Below, piece after piece: positions 9,245 to 17,884 of a DNA stretch of 64,000 nt. Made by a program: the position numbers and the translations under genes. Location of the stretch: positions 5,381,173-5,445,172 of the forward strand of contig NZ_CP031598.1 of assembly GCF_008728195.1 (NCBI RefSeq). Reading direction: 5' to 3'. The notes under the pieces were generated by a model. It was given only the letters and a program-made list of their open reading frames with translations, was not told the origin of the DNA and did not search any database. How positions within the stretch are numbered: the stretch's first letter is position 1; every line of letters starts with the position of its first letter. This DNA comes from Roseovarius indicus. Its GTDB lineage: Bacteria > Pseudomonadota > Alphaproteobacteria > Rhodobacterales > Rhodobacteraceae.

Positions 9245-10278
9245 TCCGGCACTTGTGGGCGGCGATATGCCTCTGGATGCTGGCGGCTGCGACCGCCGCA
9301 TCTGAGGACGTCACCCACAAGATCCTTGAATTCGATGATCTGGAAGGCTGGAACTTCGATACCCACGAGCGGGCACTCGAAGCGTTTCTTGTCACCTGCC
9401 CCGACCTGCGTGACCCGGATTGGAGCTCGCTTTGTGCCCTGGCCCAGCAGAACCCCGACGCAAAGACGTTCTTCGAGCTCTTCTTCCGCCCTATGCTGAT
9501 CGAGAATGACAGCAAGGCCCTTTTCACCGGCTATTTCGAACCCGAACTCGATGGCGCGCTGTCTCCCAGCGCCCGGTATCGCTATCCGCTCTATCGCGAA
9601 CCGGAGGTCGCAAAGGTTGCGAACCCGTGGCTCACCCGTCGAGAGATCGAAACTGGCGATTACATGAACGGAAAGGGGTACGAGATCGCTTGGGTTGATG
9701 ATCCGGTGGAGCTTTTCTTCCTTCAGATCCAGGGATCGGGCCGCATACGTCTGCCAAGCGGCCGGCGCATTCGCGTGGGGTATGGAGGCTCGAATGGTCA
9801 CCCGTACCGTTCCATCGGTGTCGAACTTGTCCGCCGGGGGATATACAAGCCGCACCAGGTTTCGGCCGAGGTCATTAAGAACTGGGTCAAGCGCAATCCG
9901 CAGGAAGGGCGCGAGCTTTTGTTTCACAACCCCTCCTACGTGTTCTTTCGCCGTGTCGACCAGGTACCGCCCGAGGCCGGCCCACTTGGCGCGATGAACC
10001 GGTCTGTCACGGCCAAGCGAACCATCGCCGTCGATCCGGCCTATACCCCGCTCGGTGCACCTGTCTGGGTCGAAAAAAAAGGCGCAGATCCCTTTAACCG
10101 GCTGATGATCGCACAGGATACCGGATCGGCCATCAAGGGGCCGCAGCGGGCCGACGTCTTTTTCGGTACCGGTGATGCGGCTGGCAAGGCGGCCGGTATG
10201 CTGAAGGATCCCGGCCGGATGGTCGTGCTGCTGCCGATCCAGCGTGCCTTTGCCACGGCAACGGAGCCGTATCAGTGA
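9241..10278 (+). CDS. mltA: Membrane-bound lytic murein transglycosylase A
   Basis: Cleaves peptidoglycan glycan strands to 1,6-anhydro products. 345 residues with a signal peptide at 1-20 (MIRHLWAAICLWMLAAATA) and no lipobox, so periplasmic rather than a lipoprotein. MltA domain at about 60-260 with LFTGYFEPELDG and QIQGSGRIRLPSG. The C-terminal 3D domain shows AVDPAYTPLGAPVWV and DTGSAIKGPQRADVFFG, carrying the catalytic Asp. Overlaps timA and smr by four bases each. Confidence 0.94.
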   Translation: MIRHLWAAICLWMLAAATAASEDVTHKILEFDDLEGWNFDTHERALEAFLVTCPDLRDPDWSSLCALAQQNPDAKTFFELFFRPMLIENDSKALFTGYFEPELDGALSPSARYRYPLYREPEVAKVANPWLTRREIETGDYMNGKGYEIAWVDDPVELFFLQIQGSGRIRLPSGRRIRVGYGGSNGHPYRSIGVELVRRGIYKPHQVSAEVIKNWVKRNPQEGRELLFHNPSYVFFRRVDQVPPEAGPLGAMNRSVTAKRTIAVDPAYTPLGAPVWVEKKGADPFNRLMIAQDTGSAIKGPQRADVFFGTGDAAGKAAGMLKDPGRMVVLLPIQRAFATATEPYQ

Positions 10279-10871
10279 GCCGGCGCAAATTGCGGCCGGA
10301 CGAGCTGGAGCTCTGGAGCAGGGTGGCCAGGACAACGGAGCGAATGCACCCGTCGAAGCCGTCAAAGTCCAAGAATGACTTGCCGTTTCGCAGTGAGAAG
10401 AAGGCCGCCGAACCCCCGGCCCGCGAGCCGATCGAGCGGTTCGAGATCGGTCAGAAGGCCAATGGCAAACCTGCGCGCCACGATGTTCTTCCCGGCATGC
10501 CGGAACAGATCGCGGCGGCCCCGGTCAAGATGGACAGGAAGGCCTATGATCGCCTGAAACGCGGCAAGCTCAAGCCCGAGGCCCGGATCGATCTGCACGG
10601 CATGACACTCGACCAGGCCAGGCCGGCGCTTCATTCGTTCATCATGAAATCCTTCTCGCGTGACCGGCGGCTTGTTCTGGTGATCACGGGCAAGGGCCGG
10701 GAGTCACCGGATGATGGCCCCATCCCCCGGCGACCCGGGGTGTTGCGCCACACCGTGCCCCATTGGCTGCAGACGCCGCCCCTGTCCCAGATGGTGCTGC
10801 AGATTTCCGAGGCGCATGTGCGCCACGGGGGTGGCGGGGCCTATTACGTCTACCTGCGCCGAAAGAGGTAG
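10275..10871 (+). CDS. Smr-domain protein (MutS2 C-terminal type endonuclease)
   Basis: 198 residues. The first 90 are basic and low in structure; the Smr domain starts near residue 98 with the signature RIDLHGMTLDQA, then LVLVITGKGRES and ISEAHVRHGGGGAYYVYLRRK. Stand-alone Smr proteins are candidate nucleases acting on branched DNA or on stalled-ribosome mRNA; the precise role here is unknown. Coupled to mltA by an ATGA overlap. Confidence 0.9.
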   Translation: MSRRKLRPDELELWSRVARTTERMHPSKPSKSKNDLPFRSEKKAAEPPAREPIERFEIGQKANGKPARHDVLPGMPEQIAAAPVKMDRKAYDRLKRGKLKPEARIDLHGMTLDQARPALHSFIMKSFSRDRRLVLVITGKGRESPDDGPIPRRPGVLRHTVPHWLQTPPLSQMVLQISEAHVRHGGGGAYYVYLRRKR

Positions 10872-10968
10872 CTGGAAGACCCGCCGGTCGCCATATTTCC
10901 GCCCAAGAGAAGCCCAAGCTCACTGTTATCAGCGGCGAACGTTGATTTCGTCAAAGAGCTTGGAAAAG

Positions 10969-11898
10969 ATGATTGCATCCCGCCGTTCCCACCGAACAAG
11001 CGACATCGATATCTGCATACCGGTCTACAAGACCGATCCGACGCCGCTCATTCTTCAGCTTGCACAGCAGAACGGGGCCGAACGTGCCGCGCTTCGGATC
11101 TACGATGATGGCTCGGGCGATCCGGCCTTGATCCGCAGCATCAAGGATGCGCTCGCCCGGTTTCCGGGGCGCACCACGCTGATCGAAGGCTTCGAGAACA
11201 GGGGCCGGTCGGTGGCCCGGAACAGCCTGCTTGCGGTGGCCGAAGGCGACTGGCTCTTGTTGATGGACTGCGACATGAGGTTGCCGGGGCCCGGGTTTCT
11301 CGATGCGTATCGTGCGGCGGCGAAAGAACAAAGCGGGCCGTGTTGCATCGTGGGCGGGTTCCAGATCGATCCGCAGGCTGTCACCAGCGCCACGCGGTTG
11401 CATGCGCTCCAGTCCATGGTATCGGACTGTCTGCCCGCGCAGGTGCGGTCGGCTGATCCGGGGCGGTACGTGTTCACCTCGAACATCTTCATGCATCGCG
11501 CCATTGCCGAGAGCGTGCGTTTTGACGAGGGGTTCAATGGCTGGGGATGGGAAGATGTCGACTGGGGCCTGCGTATCGTGAACCGGTATCCGGTTCAGCA
11601 CATCGACAACCCGGCCGTTCATATCGGGCTGGATACGACTCCGTCGATCCTGCGCAAGTACATGGAGTCGGTACAGAATTTCCTTCGTATGCTGGAAAGC
11701 CACCCGGATGCCGTGGCGCGGATGCCGATCTATCGCTGGGCGTGCCAGTTCTCGCGGCTGCCGGGATGCGGGGTTCTTGTCTTCGTGGCGCGGGGGTGTG
11801 CGAACGCGCAGGTGGTGCCGCCGCGGGTGCGTCTTCTGGCGTTGAAAGTGTACCGGGCGGGGCTTTACGGGAGCGAATTGCACCGTGCCGGACACTGA
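10969..11898 (+). CDS. Family 2 glycosyltransferase
   Basis: Predicted cytoplasmic inverting sugar transferase. 309 residues from ATG 10969; the frame continues upstream into smr, but there it is a shadow. GT-A fold features: IDICIPVYKTD near residue 13, IYDDGSGD, RGRSVARNSLL, the metal-binding DxD as MDCDMR, and the acceptor-side GWGWEDVDWGLRI, typical of galactosyltransferase-like C-terminal domains. The donor sugar and product cannot be told. Overlaps the next gene by 14 bases, suggesting they act on one glycan. Confidence 0.85.
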   Translation: MIASRRSHRTSDIDICIPVYKTDPTPLILQLAQQNGAERAALRIYDDGSGDPALIRSIKDALARFPGRTTLIEGFENRGRSVARNSLLAVAEGDWLLLMDCDMRLPGPGFLDAYRAAAKEQSGPCCIVGGFQIDPQAVTSATRLHALQSMVSDCLPAQVRSADPGRYVFTSNIFMHRAIAESVRFDEGFNGWGWEDVDWGLRIVNRYPVQHIDNPAVHIGLDTTPSILRKYMESVQNFLRMLESHPDAVARMPIYRWACQFSRLPGCGVLVFVARGCANAQVVPPRVRLLALKVYRAGLYGSELHRAGH

Positions 11899-12673
11899 CG
11901 TTTATCAGCCGTCGCGGGGCCTGCTGCAGCGGGTGGCGCGGCGGTGGGCGGCGGGGCGTGCGGTGGCGCCTTTGGGCTTGGAAACAAGGGGTTTCGTGCT
12001 GTCCGTCTGCTTTGACGATGCGCCGGTTTCGGCGGTCACGCAAGGGGCCGAGATCGTTGGCGACGCCAGGGCCACGTATTACATTGCGACCGGGTTGCTT
12101 GGCGGTGATGGCGTGAGCGGACGGGTTGCCGACGCCGCCGATATTCGGCGGCTTGCGGAGGCCGGGCACGAGGTTGCGCTGCATGGGCACGGGCATGAAG
12201 ACATGAGCCGGATGAGCGCCGCGGACGTGCTCAAGGATATCGCGCGGAACCGCGAAGAGTTGTCGCAGATCATCGGGAAGGAGCCCGCCGGGCACTTTGC
12301 CTATCCCTTTGGAGCGACCAGCCTTGCGATCAAGAAAACCCTTGCGGACAAGGTGCTTACGGCGCGCGGGGTCCTGCCCGGGATCAACGGAAAACAGAGC
12401 GATCGGGTGCAGTTGGCGGCGTTTGACCTGCGGCCGGATGCGGCGCGGATTGCGCGGGCGGAGGCGGCGATGGGCCGGGCGGCGAAAGCGGGGGGATGGG
12501 TGATCTTGTTCACGCATGACGTGGCCGCGGAGCCCAGCGATTACGGGGTCACGCCGGAGGTGCTGGCCGGGCTTCTGGGGCGTGCCAGGGCGCTCGGGGC
12601 CGAAATTCTGCCGGTGGGGGCCGCCTGGGAGCGGATGTTAACGGAGCGTGCGGGGGTGCGGACCGGGGTTTGA
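11885..12673 (+). CDS. NodB-like polysaccharide deacetylase family protein
   Basis: Predicted metal-dependent carbohydrate deacetylase. 262 residues from a GTG start that overlaps the glycosyltransferase. Motif 1 reads SVCFDDAP (metal Asp), motif 2 reads LHGHGHEDM, where the usual HSxxH becomes HGHGH with two possible ligands, motif 3 is AYPFGA, and LFTHDV is motif 5. No signal peptide or membrane anchor is visible, so it may act in the cytoplasm on a lipid-linked precursor (inference). Followed by an intergenic region with 11-base tandem repeats. Confidence 0.83.
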   Translation: MPDTDVYQPSRGLLQRVARRWAAGRAVAPLGLETRGFVLSVCFDDAPVSAVTQGAEIVGDARATYYIATGLLGGDGVSGRVADAADIRRLAEAGHEVALHGHGHEDMSRMSAADVLKDIARNREELSQIIGKEPAGHFAYPFGATSLAIKKTLADKVLTARGVLPGINGKQSDRVQLAAFDLRPDAARIARAEAAMGRAAKAGGWVILFTHDVAAEPSDYGVTPEVLAGLLGRARALGAEILPVGAAWERMLTERAGVRTGV

Positions 12674-12904
12674 CGCCCGAGGCCGCGAATCGGGAGTTAA
12701 TGCCTGCATTTCAAGGGAAATGGGACGTCGGTATCGCGTCGGTATTACGTCGGTATCACGTCGGTGTTTTTGCCGGCATAAGCCCGGTTAACGCATCGCG
12801 CGCCGTGCAACCGGGCCGTTTGCGCGCAACAGGGCGACCGAGAAGCCGCCACGGGATACGAATTATGAAGGGGTACCGGGGCTAGGTCGCCGCGCGCGTC
12901 GCGG
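12674..12904. other. Intergenic region with tandem repeats, no gene seen
   Basis: Lies between the convergent deacetylase and DUF882 genes. A short open frame (12670-12885) has a TTG start, no ribosome site and no recognisable sequence, so I do not call it. The only structure is the four-copy 11-base repeat at 12725-12768 and a lone TTAACG half-site at 12786. Confidence 0.6.
12725..12768. repeat. Four tandem 11-base repeats (ACGTCGGTATC-like)
   Basis: Copies start at 12725, 12736, 12747 and 12758: ACGTCGGTATC, GCGTCGGTATT, ACGTCGGTATC, ACGTCGGTGTT. The core CGTCGGT is identical in all four and the period is exactly 11 bases, about one helical turn, so all copies face the same side of the DNA. 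Confidence 0.9.
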
Positions 12905-13615
12905 TCATCCGGTCCAGTTTCGGGCCGGGCCGCTGTCGATATGCACGAAGTTTGCGTAGGTTCCGACGCCGCCCGTCAGTGTTTCCCGGGCCAATGCGCC
13001 CAGGTCGGAGGCAGAGATGCCCGGCAGGGCAAAGTCGATGGCCTTTGCCTTGATATGAAGCGAGTTGCGCGCGGCGCGCGCGCCTCGGCGTCGCAGCAGG
13101 TCGTTGGTTTGGCGGGTGCGGTAGCCCGAGGTGATCTGAACCTCGCCCTGCCAGCCATGGCGCATGGCGTCCGCGACAAGCCGTGCCAGACCGCTGATGA
13201 TGGTCGGGTCGACCGGCTTGATGATGTTCTGCCGCCAATCGCGCAAAAAGTGGTTCAGACGGGCCGGGTTTTCGGCAACGAAACTGCCGTCCTGGTCGTT
13301 GAACCGCATTGTCAGGCGTTCGTCGGTATTCACACTGTGCAGGGAAAGCGTCAGGTCGTCGCCATGGCGGGGCCGGACGGAGGGTTTGGCAGGCTGCCGC
13401 AGATCACCGGCGGAAGCATCGAGGTCGATCAGGGGTTCGGTTGCGCCGTCGAAGAGCGGTTTGCTTTCGGAGGAAAACACGAAGGCCTGCGCCGTGCCGG
13501 GGCAGAGCATGGCAAGACCGGCTCGCAGGACATCCCGCCGGGAGGGCAAGGGCGATGTGAGGACCGCCCTGTTGCAGGAGCTGTAGCTGAAACGCGTTCC
13601 GCTTGACCGTTGCAC
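12905..13615 (-). CDS. DUF882 (YcbK-like, peptidase M15 fold) protein with Tat signal
   Basis: Predicted exported zinc peptidase-like protein acting on peptidoglycan. About 236 residues. SRRDVLRAGLAML near residues 26-38 is a twin-arginine-type signal followed by an AQA cleavage-like site. The catalytic region at the C-terminus shows ITSGYRTRQTNDLLR, NSLHIKAKAIDFALPG and FVHIDSGPARNW, giving the His, Asp and His zinc ligands of the M15/DUF882 fold. The start is uncertain: GTG 13615 (used here) or TTG 13618, with no clear ribosome site; a later TTG just before the twin Arg would also fit. Confidence 0.82.
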   Translation of the reverse strand: MQRSSGTRFSYSSCNRAVLTSPLPSRRDVLRAGLAMLCPGTAQAFVFSSESKPLFDGATEPLIDLDASAGDLRQPAKPSVRPRHGDDLTLSLHSVNTDERLTMRFNDQDGSFVAENPARLNHFLRDWRQNIIKPVDPTIISGLARLVADAMRHGWQGEVQITSGYRTRQTNDLLRRRGARAARNSLHIKAKAIDFALPGISASDLGALARETLTGGVGTYANFVHIDSGPARNWTG

Positions 13616-13735
13616 CAATCAAAAACCCGTGGCCTAGCCGTCTTTCTGACGGCATGGGGCACGGATAGATGCAAATGGTGGAGGAATGCTGAAGACCGGC
13701 CTCGTGCCGGCCGGGCATCATGCCGGGCCGAAAGC

Positions 13736-14356
13736 CTAGGACGGGCGGGGTTTTTCCATCACGAGGAAGGTCATCATGCCCAGCGGCGGGATGGTCTTGC
13801 GGTCGGTAATGGAGAGGTCATCGCGCAGGACGGTGTCGAGGTGGAAATCGGAATGCCAGCCGAGCACGTTGGCGAAGGGTGCCGAGATGCGTTCGAGGAA
13901 GGCGAGGAAGCCTTTCTCGCGCACGAAATGGTTGGTGATGATGATCCGGCCGCCCGGGGCGCAGACGCGGGCGATCTCGGCCATGCAGCGCTCGGGTTCG
14001 GGGACGACGGAGAGCACGTGCATCGCCGCGACCGTCTCGAACGCGTTGTCGGGGAAGTCGAGGGTGCGGGCATCCATCTGGCGGAGCTCTTTGACATGCG
14101 ACAGGCCGCGGGCTTCGACCTTGTTGCGGGCCTTTTCGAGCATCTCGTCGGAATAGTCGATGCCGGTGACGCGGCAGGCCGGGTCGTAATGCGGCAGGGC
14201 GAGGCCGGTGCCGACGCCCACTTCGAGCACGGTGCCCGGTTTCTCGTTGATCCGTTTGACGGCGCGGCGACGGCCGGCATTGGTGACCGCGCCAAAGGTG
14301 GCGTCATAGACGGGGGCCCAGCGGGCGTAGGAGTTTTCGACGGCGTTCAGTTCCAT
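13736..14356 (-). CDS. pmtA: Phosphatidylethanolamine N-methyltransferase
   Basis: Soluble, Rhodobacter-type PmtA that methylates phosphatidylethanolamine three times with S-adenosylmethionine to give phosphatidylcholine. 206 residues. N-terminal NSYARWAPVYDATFG is the family signature; SAM-binding VLEVGVGTGLALPHY at about 43-57, then GIDYSDEMLEKAR and APGGRIIITNHF. It follows pssA directly (stop and start adjacent), completing a psd-pssA-pmtA operon. The ahcY product elsewhere in this window would clear the S-adenosylhomocysteine formed. Confidence 0.92.
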   Translation of the reverse strand: MELNAVENSYARWAPVYDATFGAVTNAGRRRAVKRINEKPGTVLEVGVGTGLALPHYDPACRVTGIDYSDEMLEKARNKVEARGLSHVKELRQMDARTLDFPDNAFETVAAMHVLSVVPEPERCMAEIARVCAPGGRIIITNHFVREKGFLAFLERISAPFANVLGWHSDFHLDTVLRDDLSITDRKTIPPLGMMTFLVMEKPRPS

Positions 14357-15112
14357 TCAGCGCTTCCTTGTCAGGTGCCTGCGGGATGCGGCGAGCGCGG
14401 CCCAGAGGACGGTGGCGAGGTAGATCGCGCACAGGACGATCATGGTGACCCACTTGAAGATGAAGAACGCGCCGATCAGCAGAATTGATCCGGCGGCGAT
14501 CAGGACGGCATTGCCGCGGGCGACGTTCAAACCCTTGAGCGAGAGCGTTGGCACGCGGCTGACCATGAGCCCGGCGATAAGCAGCAGGTAGACGCAGATC
14601 GCGAGGTCCGGCAGGATCGGGCGGTCGGTGAAGGCGAAGGCCACGAACATCGGCACCATGGCGAGGGTGGCGCCGGCCGGGGCCGGGATGCCGACGAAGC
14701 CGTTGCCGTCATTCGGCAGGGTGCCGGCGCGGTTGCCCACGTTGAACCGCGCCAGGCGGACGACGCAGCAGAGCGCGAAGATCAGCACCACGATCCATGA
14801 CAGGACGCGCATTTCCTGCAGCGCCCAGAAATAGACGACGAGCGGCGGGGCGACGCCGAAATTGAGGAAATCGGCCAGCGAGTCGAGCTCTGCGCCGAGT
14901 TCGCCATCGCTGCCGATCATGCGGGCGACGCGGCCGTCGAGCCCGTCGAGCACCACGGCGACCAGCACGAGAAGGACGGCGGGCCCGTAATGCTCTTCGA
15001 ACCCGAGGCGGATGGCAGTGAGGCCCGCGCATATCGCGGCCAGCGTCATCAGGTTGGGCAGCATCCTGACGAACAGATTATCTCGTAATTGTTTTCCGTG
15101 CCTTTGTGGCAT
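14357..15112 (-). CDS. pssA: CDP-diacylglycerol-serine O-phosphatidyltransferase
   Basis: Integral membrane enzyme making phosphatidylserine from CDP-diacylglycerol and serine. 251 residues with about seven hydrophobic helices. The CDP-alcohol phosphotransferase motif is complete: DGLDGRVARMIGSDGELG followed by AELDSLAD (metal-binding Asps) at about 56-82. It ends next to the pmtA start and begins 12 bases after the psd stop. Confidence 0.94.
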   Translation of the reverse strand: MPQRHGKQLRDNLFVRMLPNLMTLAAICAGLTAIRLGFEEHYGPAVLLVLVAVVLDGLDGRVARMIGSDGELGAELDSLADFLNFGVAPPLVVYFWALQEMRVLSWIVVLIFALCCVVRLARFNVGNRAGTLPNDGNGFVGIPAPAGATLAMVPMFVAFAFTDRPILPDLAICVYLLLIAGLMVSRVPTLSLKGLNVARGNAVLIAAGSILLIGAFFIFKWVTMIVLCAIYLATVLWAALAASRRHLTRKR

Positions 15113-15124
15113 CCGTTTCGACTG

Positions 15125-15799
15125 TCAGCTTTCGATTGGCGCGCCGGTCTCTGCGATGACGGTCTCTCCGGCGATCATGGTCTGCCCCGGTTTCACGAGG
15201 AGCTTTGCCCCCTCGGGCAGGTAAACGTCGAGCCGGGACCCGAAGCGTATCAGCCCGAAGCGTTCCCCACCGTTTAACCGATCGCCTTCCGAGATGAAAC
15301 TCACAATTCGCCGGGCCACGAGGCCGGCGATCTGGACGGTGACGAGGTCGCGGCCGTCTTCCATGCGGATGATGAGGCCGTTGCGCTCGTTGTCGGAGGA
15401 GGCCTTGTCGAGGGAGGCGTTGAAGAATTTGCCGGGCCGGTAGGCGATGCGGGTGACGGTGCCGGCGACCGGGGCGCGGTTCACGTGGCAGTTGAAGACC
15501 GACATGAAGACGCTGACCCGGGTGAGGGGCGTTTCGGGCAGGCCGAGTTCCTCCGGGGGGATGGCCGGTTCGATCAGCGAGACGATGCCATCGGCCGGGC
15601 TGAGGATGGCGTCGGGCCGGTCGGGGGGCGTGCGTTCGGGATCGCGGAAGAAGTAGTAGCACCAGATGGTGAGGCCCACGCCGAGCCAGCCGAGCACATC
15701 CCAGATGAGGAAGAGCACCAGGGTGATGGCCGCGAAGATCGCCACGAAGCGGCGGCCTTCGGGATGCATTGGCTTGATGAAGGTGGACATCATGTTCAT
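15125..15799 (-). CDS. psd: Phosphatidylserine decarboxylase (short, pyruvoyl type)
   Basis: Converts phosphatidylserine to phosphatidylethanolamine. 224 residues, the short alphaproteobacterial form. N-terminal hydrophobic segments at about 18-50, [26 protein letters not shown], and the self-cleavage site in [13 protein letters not shown], where the Ser after Gly becomes the pyruvoyl group of the alpha chain. First gene of psd-pssA-pmtA; hslU ends 38 bases upstream on the same strand. Confidence 0.94.
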   Translation of the reverse strand: MNMMSTFIKPMHPEGRRFVAIFAAITLVLFLIWDVLGWLGVGLTIWCYYFFRDPERTPPDRPDAILSPADGIVSLIEPAIPPEELGLPETPLTRVSVFMSVFNCHVNRAPVAGTVTRIAYRPGKFFNASLDKASSDNERNGLIIRMEDGRDLVTVQIAGLVARRIVSFISEGDRLNGGERFGLIRFGSRLDVYLPEGAKLLVKPGQTMIAGETVIAETGAPIES

Positions 15800-15837
15800 G
15801 GCCGGACCTTCCGGTTATGGGCGCGAAAAGGCACCGG

Positions 15838-17145
15838 TCAGAGCACGTAGCGCGACAGGTCGGCGGAGCGTGCGAGTTCGCCGAGGTTGGTTTCGACGAA
15901 GTCGGCGTCGATTGTGATTGTCTCGCCGGCGCGGTCGGGGGCGGTGTAGCTGAGCTCCTCGAAGACGCGTTCCATGACGGTGTAGAGGCGGCGGGCGCCG
16001 ATGTTTTCGACCGACTGGTTCACCTCGGCCGCGATGCGGGCGAGGGCGGCGATGCCGTCTTCGGTGAAGGAGACGGTGACATCCTCGGTGCCCATGAGGG
16101 CGGTGTACTGGCGGGTCAGCGCATTGTCGGTTTCGGTGAGGATGCGGACGAAATCCTCCTCGGTCAGCGCGCGGAGTTCGACCCGGATCGGCAGCCGGCC
16201 CTGCAGTTCCGGCAGCAGGTCGGAGGGCTTGGCGATGTGGAAGGCGCCCGAGGCGATGAAGAGGATATGGTCGGTTTTCACCGCGCCATGCTTGGTGGAG
16301 ACGGTCGTGCCTTCGATCAGCGGGAGCAGGTCGCGCTGGACGCCCTCGCGGGAGACGTCGCCGCCGCGGGTGTCGGACTTGGCGCAGACCTTGTCGATCT
16401 CGTCGAGGAAGACGATGCCGTTCTGCTCGACCGCTTCGACGGCGGTGCGGTTGACGGTTTCGTCGTCGAGCAGCTTGTCGGCCTCCTCGCCGATCAGGAT
16501 CTCGTAGCTTTCGGCCACGGTCATCCGCTTGCGGGTGGTGCGGCCGCCGAAGGCCTTCCCGAAGATGTCGCCGAGGTTCATCATGCCCATCTGGCTCCCG
16601 GGCTGGCCGGGGATGTCCATCATGCCCATCGGGTTGGAATTGTCGGCGATGTCGAGCTCGATCATGGTGTCGTCAAGCTCGCCGTTCTTGAGCTTCTTGC
16701 GGAACATCTCGCGGGTGGATTCACGGGCGTCGTCGCCGGCGATGGCCGAGATCACGCGTTCCTCGGCATTGGCGTGGGCCTTGGTTTTCACGTCCTCGCG
16801 CATCCATTCGCGGGTCTGGTTGATGGCGGCGTCGACGAGATCGCGAATGATCTGTTCGACATCGCGGCCGACATAGCCCACCTCGGTGAACTTGGTGGCC
16901 TCGACCTTGATGAAGGGCGCGCGGGCGAGTTTGGCCAGGCGGCGGGAGATTTCCGTTTTGCCGACACCGGTCGGGCCGATCATCAGGATGTTCTTCGGGT
17001 ACACCTCCTCGCGCAGGTCATCGGAGAGCTGCTTGCGGCGCCAGCGGTTGCGCAGGGCCACGGCTGTGGCGCGCTTGGCGTCTTTCTGGCCGATGATGAA
17101 ACGGTCCAGCTCGGACACGATTTCGCGCGGGGTGAGGTCTGTCAT
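15838..17145 (-). CDS. hslU: HslU, ATPase subunit of the HslUV protease
   Basis: AAA+ unfoldase that feeds proteins to HslV. 435 residues. [20 protein letters not shown] at the N-terminus, Walker [11 protein letters not shown] at about 57-66, pore loop GYVGRDVE, the I domain at about 110-230 with a Gly/Met-rich [10 protein letters not shown] stretch, Walker B VFLDEIDK, and [13 protein letters not shown] [15 protein letters not shown] (sensor 2). In most relatives hslV and hslU are adjacent; here brnTA and a membrane protein gene lie between. A weak heat-shock-like promoter may lie at about 17175-17200 (CTTGGA, 17 bases, GTATGT), so hslU may have its own start. Confidence 0.96.
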   Translation of the reverse strand: MTDLTPREIVSELDRFIIGQKDAKRATAVALRNRWRRKQLSDDLREEVYPKNILMIGPTGVGKTEISRRLAKLARAPFIKVEATKFTEVGYVGRDVEQIIRDLVDAAINQTREWMREDVKTKAHANAEERVISAIAGDDARESTREMFRKKLKNGELDDTMIELDIADNSNPMGMMDIPGQPGSQMGMMNLGDIFGKAFGGRTTRKRMTVAESYEILIGEEADKLLDDETVNRTAVEAVEQNGIVFLDEIDKVCAKSDTRGGDVSREGVQRDLLPLIEGTTVSTKHGAVKTDHILFIASGAFHIAKPSDLLPELQGRLPIRVELRALTEEDFVRILTETDNALTRQYTALMGTEDVTVSFTEDGIAALARIAAEVNQSVENIGARRLYTVMERVFEELSYTAPDRAGETITIDADFVETNLGELARSADLSRYVL

Positions 17146-17213
17146 CTGTGGCTCCGGCTTTGGCTTTCAGGTCACATACGTATCCTGACGGCAAAGTCCA
17201 AGGGGGGTTGCGA

Positions 17214-17240
17214 TTTGTATCTACATAATGTAGATACAAA
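17214..17240. promoter_or_regulatory. 27-base perfect palindrome, candidate operator
   Basis: Left arm TTTGTATCTACAT (17214-17226), single central A (17227), right arm ATGTAGATACAAA (17228-17240): 13 bases pair without a mismatch. It is AT-rich in a GC-rich surrounding, 68 bases upstream of the hslU start and 126 bases upstream of the brnT start, so it could control either gene. Its symmetry suits a ribbon-helix-helix repressor such as BrnA. Confidence 0.75.
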
Positions 17241-17366
17241 AGCGAGTTTACGCCTGTTTAAGCCCTTTCCCTTAGCAAGGATACGGAGCTGTTCCGCCAT
17301 CGGTCATTGAGGATTCTCCCATGTGACGCGCGTATCGGGGCAGTGAGCCGGCCAAGGGACTCCTCG

Positions 17367-17660
17367 ATGTTCGAATGGGACGAGGACAAGCGAAAGCTCA
17401 CGTTGGAAAAGCATGGTCTGGACTTTCTCGATGCGGCGGAAGTCTTTGCGGAGGATCACCTGGTTCTCAGAGCTCGAAGCGAGATCGAGCAGCGCCGGAT
17501 CGCAATTGGCCCGATTAACGGCATGTTCATTGCCGTTGTCTTCACGATGAGGGGCGATACGATCCGGATCATCACAGCGCGGAGGGCGCGACGAAATGAG
17601 CGGGAAGCATATGACGCGCATGTCGCTCGACGAGATGCGGAAAACGAAAAGCCGGACTGA
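17367..17660 (+). CDS. brnT: BrnT-family type II toxin (ribonuclease)
   Basis: 97 residues from ATG 17367, preceded by AAGGGA. The family pattern is complete: MFEWDEDKRKLTLEKHGLDF at the start, AAEVFAEDH, then RRIAIGPINGMFIAVVFTMRG, DTIRIITARRARRNEREAY. BrnT toxins are RelE-fold ribonucleases that stop growth and are neutralised by BrnA. Overlaps brnA, as usual for this pair. On the opposite strand to its hslU and hslV neighbours. Confidence 0.92.
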   Translation: MFEWDEDKRKLTLEKHGLDFLDAAEVFAEDHLVLRARSEIEQRRIAIGPINGMFIAVVFTMRGDTIRIITARRARRNEREAYDAHVARRDAENEKPD

Positions 17661-17880
17661 CTGGGACCGCGTGACATCGGCCCCGGATCATGAGGGCGAT
17701 CAGGAAATTGATGTTGATTGGGCCAAGGCCGAGCTGGTCGAGCCGTCGCCCAAGAAACTGATTTCGCTTCGGATCGACGAGGATATCGTCGAATTTTTCC
17801 GGAGCCAGGGCAAAGGATATCAGACCCGGATGAACGCGGTTCTGCGCGCCTACAAGGACGCGGTCGAGAAGAAGGGCTAG
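17596..17880 (+). CDS. brnA: BrnA-family antitoxin
   Basis: Up to 94 residues; ATG 17596 is used, but ATG 17611 or 17620 would also work. Overlaps brnT by about 65 bases. N-terminal half MSLDEMRKTKSRTDWDRV is the toxin-binding region; the C-terminal half KKLISLRIDEDIVEFFRSQG and GYQTRMNAVLRAY is a ribbon-helix-helix DNA-binding domain, so the BrnTA complex should repress its own promoter. Ends four bases before the convergent membrane-protein gene. Confidence 0.9.
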   Translation: MSGKHMTRMSLDEMRKTKSRTDWDRVTSAPDHEGDQEIDVDWAKAELVEPSPKKLISLRIDEDIVEFFRSQGKGYQTRMNAVLRAYKDAVEKKG

Positions 17881-17884
17881 CGCT

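Noticed and set aside
12725..12768. CRISPR-like array
   Set aside because: Repeats are 11 bases with no spacers, and no cas genes are in the window.
12786..12791. CtrA site
   Set aside because: Only a single TTAACG half-site, no second half at seven-base spacing, and no promoter context.
12670..12885. 71-codon open frame after the deacetylase
   Set aside because: TTG start, no ribosome site, spans the tandem repeats and resembles nothing known.
15817..17310. 497-codon open frame on the plus strand
   Set aside because: Antisense to hslU, no recognisable domains, same composition artefact.
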